From positions 366,906 through 430,905 of the forward strand of contig NZ_JACXYY010000005.1 of NCBI RefSeq assembly GCF_014779665.1: a stretch of DNA of 64,000 nt, in the 5' to 3' direction. Within the stretch, counting starts at the first letter, position 1. The number at the start of each line of letters is the position of its first letter. Shown one piece after another: positions 34,061 to 42,844 of this stretch. Both the position numbers and the translations under genes were made by a program. The notes under the pieces are model-generated. The model saw nothing but the letters and a program-made list of their open reading frames with translations, did no database searches and was not told the origin of the DNA. The stretch is from Nocardioides hwasunensis. Its GTDB lineage: Bacteria > Actinomycetota > Actinomycetes > Propionibacteriales > Nocardioidaceae.

Positions 34061-34162
34061 GTGGGTTCTGTCATCAAGAAGCGGCGCAAGCGCATGGCCA
34101 AGAAGAAGCACCGCAAGCTGCTCAAGAAGACGCGCGTGCAGCGCCGCAAGCTCGGCAAGTAA
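34061..34162 (+). CDS. Small ribosomal subunit protein bS22 (AURKAIP1/COX24-domain)
   Basis: A 33-residue, extremely basic peptide beginning [18 protein letters not shown] and ending RRKLGK, with 18 Lys/Arg residues. This is the mycobacterial 30S protein bS22 (Rv0500B), too short for ordinary gene finders. GTG start with GGAAAGG ten bases upstream and TAA stop. Located as expected between the HTH gene and the epimerase gene. Confidence 0.93.
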   Translation: MGSVIKKRRKRMAKKKHRKLLKKTRVQRRKLGK

Positions 34163-34175
34163 CACCCCCTCGACC

Positions 34176-35165
34176 ATGGGACGGGTCGTGCTGGTCACCG
34201 GGATCTCCCGGGACATCGGACGACGATTCGCGCGCGCCGCGGCCAGCGACCCGTCCATCGAGCGAGTCATCGGGGTCGACGTGGTCCCGCCACGCGGTGA
34301 CATCGGGGACGTCTCCTTCGTCCGCGCCGACATCCGCAACCCGGTCATCGCGAAGGTCCTCGCCAAGGAGGACGTCGACACCGTCGTCCACATGAGCGTG
34401 ATCGCCACACCGGGTTCGGCCGGTGGGCGCGGGACGATGAAGGAGCTCAACGTCATCGGCTCCATGCAGCTGCTCGCTGCGTGCCAGAAGTCGACGACGG
34501 TCGAGCGCCTGGTCGTGAAGTCGACGACCACCGTCTACGGCTCGAGCCCGCGCGACCCCGCGATGTTCACCGAGGACATGGGCCCCAAGCGGCTGCCCGC
34601 GTCGGGCTATGCCAAGGACGTCTACGAGATCGAGGGCTACGTGCGCGGCTTCGCGCGCCGCCGCCCCGACGTCGCGGTGACGATGATCCGCGCGGCCAAC
34701 GTCGTGGGCCCCCACGTCGACAGCCCGCTGACCAACTACTTCCGCCTCCCGGTGATCCCGCGCGCGCTCGGCTTCGACCCGCGCCTGCAGTTCCTCCACG
34801 AGGACGACCTGCTGCGGGTGCTCCGGCACGCCGCGATCACCGGCATCCCCGGCACCTTCAACGTCGCCGGCGACGGGATGCTCACCCTCACCCAGGCCGT
34901 ACGCCGCCTGGGCAAGCCGTCGGTCTCGATGCCGCGCTTCGCGGTCGGCAGGCTCGGCGCGACCATGCGGCAGGCCCGCCTCTCGGACTTCTCGCCCGAG
35001 CAGCTGGGGTTCCTGACCTACGGTCGTGGTGTGGACACCACCCGGATGCGCGACGTGCTCGGCTTCGAGCCGAGGTTCACCACCGCCGAGGCGTTCGCCG
35101 ACTTCTGCCGCGAGATGGCACCGACCACCGAGGCGCCCGAGCGAGTGGCAGCCGGTCATGGCTGA
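34176..35165 (+). CDS. NAD-dependent epimerase/dehydratase-family protein, Rv0501-like
   Basis: 329 residues, extended SDR. N-terminal NAD-binding motif VLVTGISRDIGRR, the dinucleotide Asp in VIGVDVVPP, and the catalytic-type SGYAKDVYEIEGYV (Y-x3-K form). The lipid or sugar substrate is not known. It overlaps the acyltransferase gene by eight bases. Confidence 0.9.
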   Translation: MGRVVLVTGISRDIGRRFARAAASDPSIERVIGVDVVPPRGDIGDVSFVRADIRNPVIAKVLAKEDVDTVVHMSVIATPGSAGGRGTMKELNVIGSMQLLAACQKSTTVERLVVKSTTTVYGSSPRDPAMFTEDMGPKRLPASGYAKDVYEIEGYVRGFARRRPDVAVTMIRAANVVGPHVDSPLTNYFRLPVIPRALGFDPRLQFLHEDDLLRVLRHAAITGIPGTFNVAGDGMLTLTQAVRRLGKPSVSMPRFAVGRLGATMRQARLSDFSPEQLGFLTYGRGVDTTRMRDVLGFEPRFTTAEAFADFCREMAPTTEAPERVAAGHG

Positions 35166-36345
35166 GGAGGCCCGCGACGCGGTCGTGATCCCCATCGGCA
35201 CCGGCGGCCGGCCGGGCCGCGGCACGGGCAGCGCCCGGCCGTCCTCCGCGGCCCGCAACCTCGCGCCCGCCGCGAAGAGGTCGCCCCGCAGGCCCGCTCC
35301 CCGCAAGCCCGCCGCTCCCGGGCCCGACGCACCGCGGGCGGTCGAGCCGGCCGAGCAGCCCGTCGCCGAGCAGCCCGCCACCGAGCAGACCGCCGCCGGG
35401 CGTACGGCGACACCGCGCGCCGAGCGGATCGCCGAGGCCGCGCCGACGACCGGGATCCCGGTGGGTGACTGGCTCTCGGCGTTCCAGGGCGCCGCGCACG
35501 AGGTCTTCGGCGCCGACTGGGAGCGCCGGCTCGCCGAGCTGATGGCGTTCGCGCGCCGTCGTCTCGAGGGCGACTTCGAGATCGACGACTACGGCTTCGA
35601 CCGCGAGCTCACCGAGCGCTTCTTCATGGCCGCGCTGCGACCGGTCGCGGAGAAGTGGTTCCGCCTGGAGGTCCGCGGCCTCGACAACATCCCCGCCGAG
35701 GGCGGTGCCCTCGTGGTGTCCAACCACTCCGGCACCGTGCCGGTCGACGGCCTGATGACGATGCTCGCCGTGCACGACCACGCGGGCCGGTTCCTGCGCC
35801 CCCTGGGTGCCGACCTGGTCTTCAAGATGCCCGTGGTGAGCTCGCTGGCCCGCAAGAGCGGCGCCACCCTGGCCTGCGTGGAGGACGCCGAGCGGATGCT
35901 CTCCGGCGGCGACCTGGTCGGTGTCTGGCCCGAGGGGTTCAAGGGCATCGGCAAGCCGTTCAGCGAGCGCTACAAGCTCCAGCGCTTCGGCCGGGGCGGC
36001 TTCGTCTCGGCGGCGCTGCGCACCGGCGTGCCCATCATCCCGCTCTCGGTCGTGGGCGCGGAGGAGATCTATCCCCTCGTCGGCAACGTGCCGTCGCTGG
36101 CGCGGCTGCTCGGCGTGCCCTACATCCCGATCACGCCGTTCTTCCCCTGGCTCGGGCCGTTGGGCCTGGTGCCGCTGCCCTCGAAGTGGATCCTCGAGTT
36201 CGGAGAGCCGATCCGCACCGACGCCTACGACGCGACCGAGGCTGAGGACCCGATGCTGGTCTTCAACGTGACCGACCAGGTGCGCGAGACCATCCAGCAC
36301 ACGCTCTTCGACCTGCTGCGCGACCGCGAAGGGGTCTTCGGCTAA
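35158..36345 (+). CDS. Lysophospholipid acyltransferase-family protein, Rv0502-like
   Basis: 395 residues. A Pro/Ala-rich N-terminal region of about 100 residues precedes the PlsC-like domain. NHSGTVPVD stands in for the usual NHx4D, with His and Asp seven apart, as in this actinobacterial subfamily. GVWPEGFKGIGKPFSERY is the FPEG-type motif. It probably acylates a membrane lipid on the cytoplasmic face. Adjacent to the epimerase in a conserved pair. Confidence 0.88.
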   Translation: MAEEARDAVVIPIGTGGRPGRGTGSARPSSAARNLAPAAKRSPRRPAPRKPAAPGPDAPRAVEPAEQPVAEQPATEQTAAGRTATPRAERIAEAAPTTGIPVGDWLSAFQGAAHEVFGADWERRLAELMAFARRRLEGDFEIDDYGFDRELTERFFMAALRPVAEKWFRLEVRGLDNIPAEGGALVVSNHSGTVPVDGLMTMLAVHDHAGRFLRPLGADLVFKMPVVSSLARKSGATLACVEDAERMLSGGDLVGVWPEGFKGIGKPFSERYKLQRFGRGGFVSAALRTGVPIIPLSVVGAEEIYPLVGNVPSLARLLGVPYIPITPFFPWLGPLGLVPLPSKWILEFGEPIRTDAYDATEAEDPMLVFNVTDQVRETIQHTLFDLLRDREGVFG

Positions 36346-36357
36346 GCAGGTCGTGGC

Positions 36358-37629
36358 TCAGTGCAGCAGGCCGCCGGTCGCGTTGCCGAGCAGGTTGCCG
36401 GTCACTCCGTTGGCGGTGCCGGTGAGGTCGCCGATGAGGCCGCCCGTCGCGTCGTCGAGCCCCGTGGTGAGACCGCCGAGCGCCCCACCGGTGACCTGGT
36501 CGATGGTGGTGGTCACCGTGCTCGTGGTGTTGGTGACCGTGTTGGTGACCGTGTCGGTGGTGTCCTTCACCGGCTTGGTCGGGTCGGTCTTGACGGGTGT
36601 CGTCGGCGAGCTCGTCGGGGTCGCCGTGGGCTGCGAGGTCGGGTCCGTCGGGAGCGTGGTGGGCAGCTGCGTGGGCAGCTGGGTCGGGAGGGACGTCGGG
36701 GCGCCCTTCGGTGGCTGGAGCTGCGGGGGGATCGTGATGCCCGAGAGGTCCTGCCCGGAGATCGGCGCGGCGGCCTCGAGGGTCTGGGCATCGACGTCGA
36801 GGCCGCTCATCAGGTCGGCGGGTGCGCTGCTGAGCAGGAAGTCGGGAACCGAGGTGATGCCGCCCTGGCAGGGGGCGCAGACGAAGGAGACCTCGAGGTC
36901 GAGGTCGGACAGCGTGCGTCCGGCCGCCAGCAGCTGGTCGCGGGCGCTCGCCGGGAGCTCGGGCTGGAGGGCGTCGAGGCGCTCCATGCTCGTGGCGGTG
37001 AAGTCGCGGGCGTGCTGGACGTCCTGCTGCGCGCCGCCGCCGTCGTACGACGCCACGATGTTGCGCACCCCGTCGCTCGCATCCGCGGTGAAGTCGTCGA
37101 GCGTCTCGGGGATGAGACGTGCGTTGCCCTCGCCCCGGGCGAGCTGCTCGAGCTCGGTGAGCCGCTTGTCGGCCAGCGCGAGCTGGACCCGGCCGCGAGC
37201 GGCGTCGCCGTCGGCCAGGCGGACCTCGGCGGCCTCCATGCCTCGCTTGACGCCGTAGAGCGACTCACCCGGCAGGGAGCTCTGCGCCGCGACGGTGACC
37301 GTGGCGGTCGCCCCGAGGAGTGCCGCGCCGCCGAGCAGCACCGCGATCCGGCGATCGCGCGTGCGCGACCGGGTCGGCATCGCCAGGCGCGACGGGGTGG
37401 TGGGCTGGCGGACCAGGGCGGTGTCGGCCTCGATCATCAGCCGCTCGCGCAGGTCGCCGGTGAACTCCGCGCGCGGGGCCGCCTCGGGCAGCGCGTGCAG
37501 GTCCGCGACCACCTCGAGGAGGCCGGCGAACCGTGCGGCGTCCCGGCCGGTCAGCGGCGCGTCGTGGTCACCGGAGAGGAGTGCCTCGAACTCGTCGGCA
37601 CGCCGGCGTGCCGGGAAGGCGGGTGTCAT
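36358..37629 (-). CDS. DUF5667-domain membrane protein, probable anti-sigma factor
   Basis: 423 residues. N-terminal cytoplasmic part with FAGLLEVVADLHALPEAAPRAEFTGDLRERLM, a membrane helix at about 92-115 (IAVLLGGAALLGATATVTVAAQ), then the DUF5667 motif SLPGESLYGVKRGMEAAEV. The tail is Pro/Thr-rich and ends with Gly/Thr-rich segments. Position directly after an ECF sigma gene resembles bldN-rsbN in Streptomyces, supporting anti-sigma activity by inference. Confidence 0.85.
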   Translation of the reverse strand: MTPAFPARRRADEFEALLSGDHDAPLTGRDAARFAGLLEVVADLHALPEAAPRAEFTGDLRERLMIEADTALVRQPTTPSRLAMPTRSRTRDRRIAVLLGGAALLGATATVTVAAQSSLPGESLYGVKRGMEAAEVRLADGDAARGRVQLALADKRLTELEQLARGEGNARLIPETLDDFTADASDGVRNIVASYDGGGAQQDVQHARDFTATSMERLDALQPELPASARDQLLAAGRTLSDLDLEVSFVCAPCQGGITSVPDFLLSSAPADLMSGLDVDAQTLEAAAPISGQDLSGITIPPQLQPPKGAPTSLPTQLPTQLPTTLPTDPTSQPTATPTSSPTTPVKTDPTKPVKDTTDTVTNTVTNTTSTVTTTIDQVTGGALGGLTTGLDDATGGLIGDLTGTANGVTGNLLGNATGGLLH

Positions 37630-37723
37630 CGCGCTGGTCCTGTCTCACTGCTGGTGGGTCCTCCCACACAGACGAACGAGCAGGACGTGGTGCGGGTTAC
37701 GGGTGAGGTCGTGGGGGCGCTCA

Positions 37724-38503
37724 TCAGTCCCTCAACCCCTCGGGCATCAGCTTGGCCAGGTTGCGCACGCCGCGCAGCTGCAGCTGCTTCACCGCTCCGT
37801 CCGAACGGTCGAGGATCTTGGCGGTCTCCGCGATCGAGAGTCCCTGGAGGAAGCGCATCACCAGGCAGTCGCGCTGCTCGCTCGGCAGCTCGGTGAGCGC
37901 CTGGAGCAGGATCTCGTGGGTGAGGTCGGCGATGACGGCGTCCTCCGGGCCGTCGGTGGCGTCGTCGTGCGGCGACATGTCCTCGGTCGTCATCTCGAGG
38001 CGGGTGCGACCGGCCTTGAAGTGATCGGTCGTGAGGTTGCGCGCGATCGTCATCAGCCAGGCGCCGAAGTCCTTGCCCTGCCAACGGAAGCTGTTCATGC
38101 TCCGCAGCGCCCGGAAGAACGTGTCGGCCGTCAGGTCCTCGGCCAGCGACTGCGAGCGGGTGCGGTAGTAGAGGAAGCGGTAGACCGACGGCTGGTAGTG
38201 GTCGTAGAGGAGCCCGAAGGCCTCCTTGTCGCCCGCGCGCGCCAGCTCGACCAGGGCGATCAGCCGCTCGCGCTCGGCCGCGTCGGCCTCGGAGGAGGCG
38301 GCGTCGCCCTCGTCGCCGTAGGGGCCCGGGGTGGCACCCGTCCCCGACGCGCCGGTGCCGCCCGGACGACCGGGGCCGGAGGAGCCGACGGTCGTGGCCT
38401 CGGCCACGAGGAGCAGGTCGGCGGGCGCCAGGGCAGCGAGCACGGCGCGCCGAAGCGCCTCGAGCCCCTCTCCGAGCGTGCGCTCGGGCACCTGCCGTGG
38501 CAT
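37724..38503 (-). CDS. ECF RNA polymerase sigma factor, BldN-like
   Basis: 259 residues. An 80-residue N-terminal extension (GSSGPGRPGGTGASGTG and acidic stretches) precedes sigma region 2 (ALVELARAGDKEAFGLLYDHYQPSVYRFLYYRTRS) and region 4 (LTELPSEQRDCLVMRFLQGLSIAETAKILDRSDGAVKQLQLRGVRNL). Streptomyces BldN also has a pro-sequence that is removed. ATG at 38503 has GGGAGG nine bases upstream. The following gene encodes the likely anti-sigma factor, 94 bases downstream. Confidence 0.9.
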   Translation of the reverse strand: MPRQVPERTLGEGLEALRRAVLAALAPADLLLVAEATTVGSSGPGRPGGTGASGTGATPGPYGDEGDAASSEADAAERERLIALVELARAGDKEAFGLLYDHYQPSVYRFLYYRTRSQSLAEDLTADTFFRALRSMNSFRWQGKDFGAWLMTIARNLTTDHFKAGRTRLEMTTEDMSPHDDATDGPEDAVIADLTHEILLQALTELPSEQRDCLVMRFLQGLSIAETAKILDRSDGAVKQLQLRGVRNLAKLMPEGLRD

Positions 38504-38595
38504 GCGGTAGCCCCTCCCAGTTGCTGCTGCATCCTCCACGATAGGCGCCAGCCGAGCACGTGTGAACCCGTGAGTAACCAGGAGTTGCTGAGCGG

Positions 38596-39483
38596 TCAGG
38601 AGCGCCGGTTGCGCGCCCTCACGGTCGTACCCGCGGCCACTGCACCCGAGACCGCGCCGGCGACTGCCGCGGCCATCAGCCCGGCGCGCGCCGCCTTGCG
38701 GCCGGTGCGGTAGTCACGCACGCGCCAGCCCTGGGCTCGCGCGTGCGCCCGCAGCCGGGCGTCGGGGTTGATCGCGCACGGGTCACCGACCAGGGACAGC
38801 ATCGGCAGGTCGTTGAAGGAGTCGGAGTACGCCGAGCAGCGGGCCAGCTCGAGACCCTCGCGGGCCGCGAGCGCCTTGACCGCCTCGGCCTTGGCGGGGC
38901 CGTGCAGCATGTCGCCGACGAGGCGGCCGGTGTAGACGCCGTCGACGTGCTCGGCGACGGTGCCCATCGCCCCGGTGAGGCCGAGCCGACGGGCGATGGT
39001 GCTCGCGATCTCGACGGGCGCGGCCGTCACCAGCCAGACCCGTTGGCCCTCGTCGAGGTGGAGCTGGGCCAGGGCTCGGGTGCCCGGCCAGATCCGGTGC
39101 GCCATGCCCTCGTCGAAGATCTCCTCGGTGAGCTCCTGCAGCTCGGACGTGGTGTGCCCGGCGATGAAGGAGAGGGCGGAGGCGCGGGCCTCTGCCACGT
39201 GCTCGGGGTCCTCGACCCCGACGAGGCGGAAGTAGGCCTGCTTCCAGGCAGCCGACGCGATCTCGCGCGTCGTGAAGAACTCGCGCCGGTGCAGGCCGCG
39301 GGCGAGGTGGAAGATGCTGGCGCCCTGCATCACGGTGTTGTCGACGTCGAAGAAGGCCGCCGCGGTCGGGTCGCTGGGTGTCGTCAGCGCGCTCTCGACG
39401 TCCGCAGAGGCTGCTGAGGCCTCACCCGCGAGTGCCGATCGTTGCTGCAGGTTCAGGCGTCTGGGGCGATCCGGCGGGGTCAC
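38596..39483 (-). CDS. HAD-IB phosphatase, SerB1-like
   Basis: About 295 residues. HAD motif [14 protein letters not shown] (nucleophile and acid Asp), motif II WLVTAAP, and motif [14 protein letters not shown] with [11 protein letters not shown] before it. The C-terminus carries a hydrophobic Ala/Gly segment that could be a membrane anchor. Members are annotated as phosphoserine phosphatases but act on varied phosphate esters. The GTG at 39483 or 39492 is likely; further upstream starts extend into the ligase promoter. Confidence 0.88.
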   Translation of the reverse strand: MTPPDRPRRLNLQQRSALAGEASAASADVESALTTPSDPTAAAFFDVDNTVMQGASIFHLARGLHRREFFTTREIASAAWKQAYFRLVGVEDPEHVAEARASALSFIAGHTTSELQELTEEIFDEGMAHRIWPGTRALAQLHLDEGQRVWLVTAAPVEIASTIARRLGLTGAMGTVAEHVDGVYTGRLVGDMLHGPAKAEAVKALAAREGLELARCSAYSDSFNDLPMLSLVGDPCAINPDARLRAHARAQGWRVRDYRTGRKAARAGLMAAAVAGAVSGAVAAGTTVRARNRRS

Positions 39484-39559
39484 CCGGGCCACCCTAGCGG
39501 CGCCCGGTCCGCCGATCTCCCGCCTCCTGTCGCGCGCACGGCTGTGGAAAGATTCGCCC

Positions 39560-41107
39560 ATGCCGCGCAACGACATCTCCGCGTTCGTGGCCGAGGGTGC
39601 CGCGGACGTGCCCGAGCGTCAGGCCATGGTCGAGAGCGGCGGCCGCTCGCTCACGTGGGCCAGCCTCGAGGACGAGGTGGCCCGGATCGCGACCGGGCTC
39701 GGCGCCCGGGGCATCCGCGCCGGGCAGCGGGTGATGATCGTCGTCGGCAACCGGATCGAGTTCGTCACGACCTATCTCGGCGTGCTGCGCGCGCAGGTCG
39801 TCGCAGTGCCGGTCAATCCCCGCTCGACGCTCGGGGAGGTCGCCCGCATGGTCGTCGACTCCGGCACCCGGCTGGTCGTCGTCGACGAGACCGCCGTGGA
39901 GATGGTCCGCGGCGCGCTCGCCGAGCTCGACGCGGAGGCTCGGCCGGTCGTGGTCGTCACCGGAGCCGAGCCGGGGGAGGGCGAGGTCGCGTTCGCCGAC
40001 CTGCGCGCGGACGTCGTACGCCCCGTGCCGCCGCTGCCGGACCCCGAGAAGCTCGCCGCCCTGCTCTACACCAGCGGCACGTCCGGCCGCCCGCGCGCGG
40101 CGATGCTCACCCACCGTGCGCTCCTGGCCAACATCGAGCAGGTCGCCGCCGTCGAGCCGCCGATGATGCACGGCGACGACGTCGTGCTCGGCGTGCTCCC
40201 GCTCTTCCACGTCTACGGCCTCAACGCCGTCCTCGGCGGCGTGCTGCGCCACCGCGCCCGGCTGCTGCTCGTCGAGCGCTTCGAGCCGCAGGCGGTCCTC
40301 GACCTGATCGACGACGAGGCGTGCAGCGTCGTGCCCATCGCACCCGCGGTCTTCGGCCACTGGCTGCCCGACGAGCACCTCAGGGAACGGCTCGGCCCGG
40401 TCCGGCTGGTGCTGTCGGGGTCGGCGCCGCTCGAGCCGGAGATCATCGAGCAGTTCACCGCGATCACCGACATCCCGGTGCACCAGGGCTACGGCCTCAC
40501 CGAGGCCTCGCCCGTCGTGACGAGCACGCTGTGCAGCCGTGCCCTCCAGCCCGGCTCGGTCGGCGCCGCGCTGCCGGGCATCGAGCTGCGGCTCGTCGAC
40601 GAGACGTGGGGGCAGGTCGAGGGCGAGGACCCCGGCCAGATCCAGGTCCGCGGCGACAACCTCTTCAGCGGCTACTGGCCCGACGGCGCCGACGGCCCGG
40701 GCGAGGACGGGTGGTTCGCCACCGGCGACGTCGGCTTCCTCGACGCCAGCGGCGACCTCTTCCTGGTGGACCGGGTCAAGGAGCTGGTCATCGTCAGCGG
40801 CTTCAACGTCTACCCGACCGAGGTGGAGGACGTGGTCCGCGAGGTCGACGGCGTCGCCGACGCCGCCGTCATCGGCGTGCCCGACGAGGAGACCGGTGAG
40901 GCCGTGGTGGCCTACGTCGTCCCGTCGCACTTCCGCGAGCACCTCGAGGAGGTGGTCCGGGCGCACACCGTCGTGCGGCTGGCGCGCTTCAAGCAGCCGA
41001 CGCGCATCGAGGTCGTCGACGAGCTGCCGGTCACCGTCACCGGCAAGGTGCAGAAGGGCCGGCTCCGCGGGCTGGAGCGGCGCCGCGCGCTGGGGCTGCT
41101 GGAGTGA
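39560..41107 (+). CDS. Long-chain acyl-CoA synthetase (AMP-binding family)
   Basis: 515 residues. P-loop-like [18 protein letters not shown] begins at residue 168, followed by [13 protein letters not shown], the A5 motif [18 protein letters not shown] (A7) and the hinge [21 protein letters not shown]; the catalytic Lys is in [12 protein letters not shown]. It adenylates a fatty or aryl acid and joins it to CoA. Conserved motifs are complete. Followed by the glutaredoxin gene after eight bases. Confidence 0.92.
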   Translation: MPRNDISAFVAEGAADVPERQAMVESGGRSLTWASLEDEVARIATGLGARGIRAGQRVMIVVGNRIEFVTTYLGVLRAQVVAVPVNPRSTLGEVARMVVDSGTRLVVVDETAVEMVRGALAELDAEARPVVVVTGAEPGEGEVAFADLRADVVRPVPPLPDPEKLAALLYTSGTSGRPRAAMLTHRALLANIEQVAAVEPPMMHGDDVVLGVLPLFHVYGLNAVLGGVLRHRARLLLVERFEPQAVLDLIDDEACSVVPIAPAVFGHWLPDEHLRERLGPVRLVLSGSAPLEPEIIEQFTAITDIPVHQGYGLTEASPVVTSTLCSRALQPGSVGAALPGIELRLVDETWGQVEGEDPGQIQVRGDNLFSGYWPDGADGPGEDGWFATGDVGFLDASGDLFLVDRVKELVIVSGFNVYPTEVEDVVREVDGVADAAVIGVPDEETGEAVVAYVVPSHFREHLEEVVRAHTVVRLARFKQPTRIEVVDELPVTVTGKVQKGRLRGLERRRALGLLE

Positions 41108-41114
41108 TGGCCCC

Positions 41115-41351
41115 GTGACTGCTCGCGTCACCCTCTACTCCCGGCCGGGCTGCCACCTGTGCGACGACGCCCGCGCGGTCGTCGCGCGGGTGTGCGAGGA
41201 CCTGGGGGAGTCCTTCGCGGAGGTCGACATCACCACCGACGACGACCTCGAGGACCGCTTCCGCGAGGAGGTCCCGGTGACCTTCGTCGACGGCAGGCAG
41301 CACGACTTCTGGCGGGTGGACGAGGCGCGCTTGCGGGCGGCACTGGGCTGA
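41115..41351 (+). CDS. Glutaredoxin-like protein, Rv0508-like
   Basis: 78 residues: LYSRPGCHLCDDARAVV with the redox motif C13-H-L-C16 near the N-terminus, the cis-Pro VPVTFVDG near residue 54-61, then a short C-terminal helix. The thioredoxin fold is complete. It belongs to the conserved block between serB1 and hemA in mycobacteria. GTG start. Confidence 0.9.
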   Translation: MTARVTLYSRPGCHLCDDARAVVARVCEDLGESFAEVDITTDDDLEDRFREEVPVTFVDGRQHDFWRVDEARLRAALG

Positions 41352-41355
41352 GCGG

Positions 41356-41450
41356 ACGTCATGGCCCGCGGTCGCGCCGGCAGCCGCCGGCCATGACGTA
41401 CGTCGCCAGCGTCATGGCCCGCGGTCGTCCCAACGACCGGCGCCCATGAC
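41356..41450. terminator. Two tandem hairpins after the glutaredoxin gene
   Basis: First: ACGTCATGGCC (41356-41366) pairs perfectly with GGCCATGACGT (41389-41399). Second: GTCATGG (41411-41417) pairs with CCATGAC (41444-41450), with an inner GGTCGT/ACGACC stem. Both halves share GTCATGGCCCGCGGTCG as a direct repeat, so one hairpin is probably a copy of the other. A duplicated terminator is the simplest reading. Confidence 0.65.
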
Positions 41451-41495
41451 GTCCTCGCCGGGATGCTGATCGGCCGTCGAGGCGTTGGGACAGAG

Positions 41496-42464
41496 GTGAA
41501 GCTCTCCCTCCTCGACCGCTCCCGGACCCGACTCGGCGCCTCGGACGCCGAAGCGCTCGAGGCGACGATCGCCCGGGCCGTGCACGCCGAGCAGGTCGGC
41601 TACGAGCGGTTCTGGGTGGCCGAGCACCACGCCGTCCCCGGGATCGCGTCGGGTACGCCGGCGGTCCTGCTCGCCGCGATCGGCGCCCGCACCTCGCACG
41701 TCCGCATCGGCTCGGGCGGCGTGATGCTCCCGCTGCACCAGCCGTTGGTCGTCGCCGAGCAGTTCCTCGTGCTCGATGCCCTGAACCCGGGGCGCGTCGA
41801 CCTCGGTCTCGGTCGCTCGCTCGGCTTCACGCCGCCGGTGCGACGTGCCCTGCGCCGCGACCACGAGGACGGCGACACGTTCGAGGACGACCTCGTCGAG
41901 CTGCGCTCCTACCTCGAGGGCGCCGCCGAGATCACCGCCCGGCCCGCCGCCGGTCGGCCGGTGCCGATGCACCTCCTCGCCACGGGGCGCGGCCTGGAGG
42001 TCGCCGCCCGGCTCGGCCTGCCGGTGGTCGTGGGCGGCCCGGTCCTCGACTCCGAAGACCTGTCGGACGCGCTGGCGCGGTACCGCCGTGAGTTCCGTCC
42101 GCACCTCGGCAGCGAGCCGCGCGTGACGATCTCGCTGGACGCCCTCGTCGCCGACGACGACGCGACCGCGCGAGATCTCGCCCTGCCGGAGGCGTGGGCC
42201 ATGGCCGTCTCCCGACAGACGGGTGAGTTCCCGCCGCTGGACAGCGTCGCCTCTGTCCGTGGCACCGAGTGGCCCGACCAGGTACGCCGTCGGGTCGAGG
42301 CCTCGCTCGACCGCGCCGTCGCCGGCAGCCCCGCGACGGTGCGCCGCCGGCTCGAGGCACTGGGGGAGAGCACGGGTGCCGACGAGCTGCTGGCGAGCTC
42401 GTCGACGTACGACCGTGACGCGCTGCTCGCCTCGGACCGGATGCTGCGCGAGCTGCTGGGCTGA
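41496..42464 (+). CDS. LLM-class flavin-dependent oxidoreductase
   Basis: 322 residues of the luciferase-like monooxygenase family: MKLSLLDRSRTRLG, YERFWVAEHHAVPGIASG, IRIGSGGVMLPLHQP, VDLGLGRSLGF and a MHLLATG strand. The flavin is FMN or F420; the substrate is unknown. GTG at 41496 gives the usual MKLSLLD start; a GTG-less ATG 11 codons upstream is less likely. Confidence 0.9.
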   Translation: MKLSLLDRSRTRLGASDAEALEATIARAVHAEQVGYERFWVAEHHAVPGIASGTPAVLLAAIGARTSHVRIGSGGVMLPLHQPLVVAEQFLVLDALNPGRVDLGLGRSLGFTPPVRRALRRDHEDGDTFEDDLVELRSYLEGAAEITARPAAGRPVPMHLLATGRGLEVAARLGLPVVVGGPVLDSEDLSDALARYRREFRPHLGSEPRVTISLDALVADDDATARDLALPEAWAMAVSRQTGEFPPLDSVASVRGTEWPDQVRRRVEASLDRAVAGSPATVRRRLEALGESTGADELLASSSTYDRDALLASDRMLRELLG

Positions 42465-42507
42465 GCGATCTCGCGGTTGGCGCCGCCAGCGGCAGCAGGG
42501 GCCGCCG

Positions 42508-42678
42508 TCAGGCGTCGGCGTCTGCCGTGCGTCGACTCGACACCCACACACCGATCCAGGCTGCGACGAGCGCGAGCCAGATCAGCAGCTCAGCGGATCC
42601 GATCCCGCCGACGTTTCCTGCCAGGGCCAGGATTGCAATGAGCGCCACGAACCCAAGGACGAGACTTCGCACGGACAT
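42508..42678 (-). CDS. Small two-helix membrane protein
   Basis: 56 residues: MSVRSLVLGFVALIAILALAG, a Gly-rich turn and LLIWLALVAAWIGVWVSS, then a basic-acidic tail. It is a minimal hairpin of two membrane helices. I do not recognise a family. Only moderate confidence because there is no strong ribosome site. Confidence 0.55.
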   Translation of the reverse strand: MSVRSLVLGFVALIAILALAGNVGGIGSAELLIWLALVAAWIGVWVSSRRTADADA

Positions 42679-42844
42679 GTCCGCATCATGCCGCGGCCGA
42701 CATGGGATGTCGCCCATTCCTGGCGACTGGTGTGAGGTTCGTGCCAGTGGAGGAGGGCGCCCCGCGGCATCGTTGGTCGAGGCAGGACAGAGTCGGCTCG
42801 CTGTCGTCGATCGGGGAAGGACGGAGTGCTGTCGCGAGACCCGG

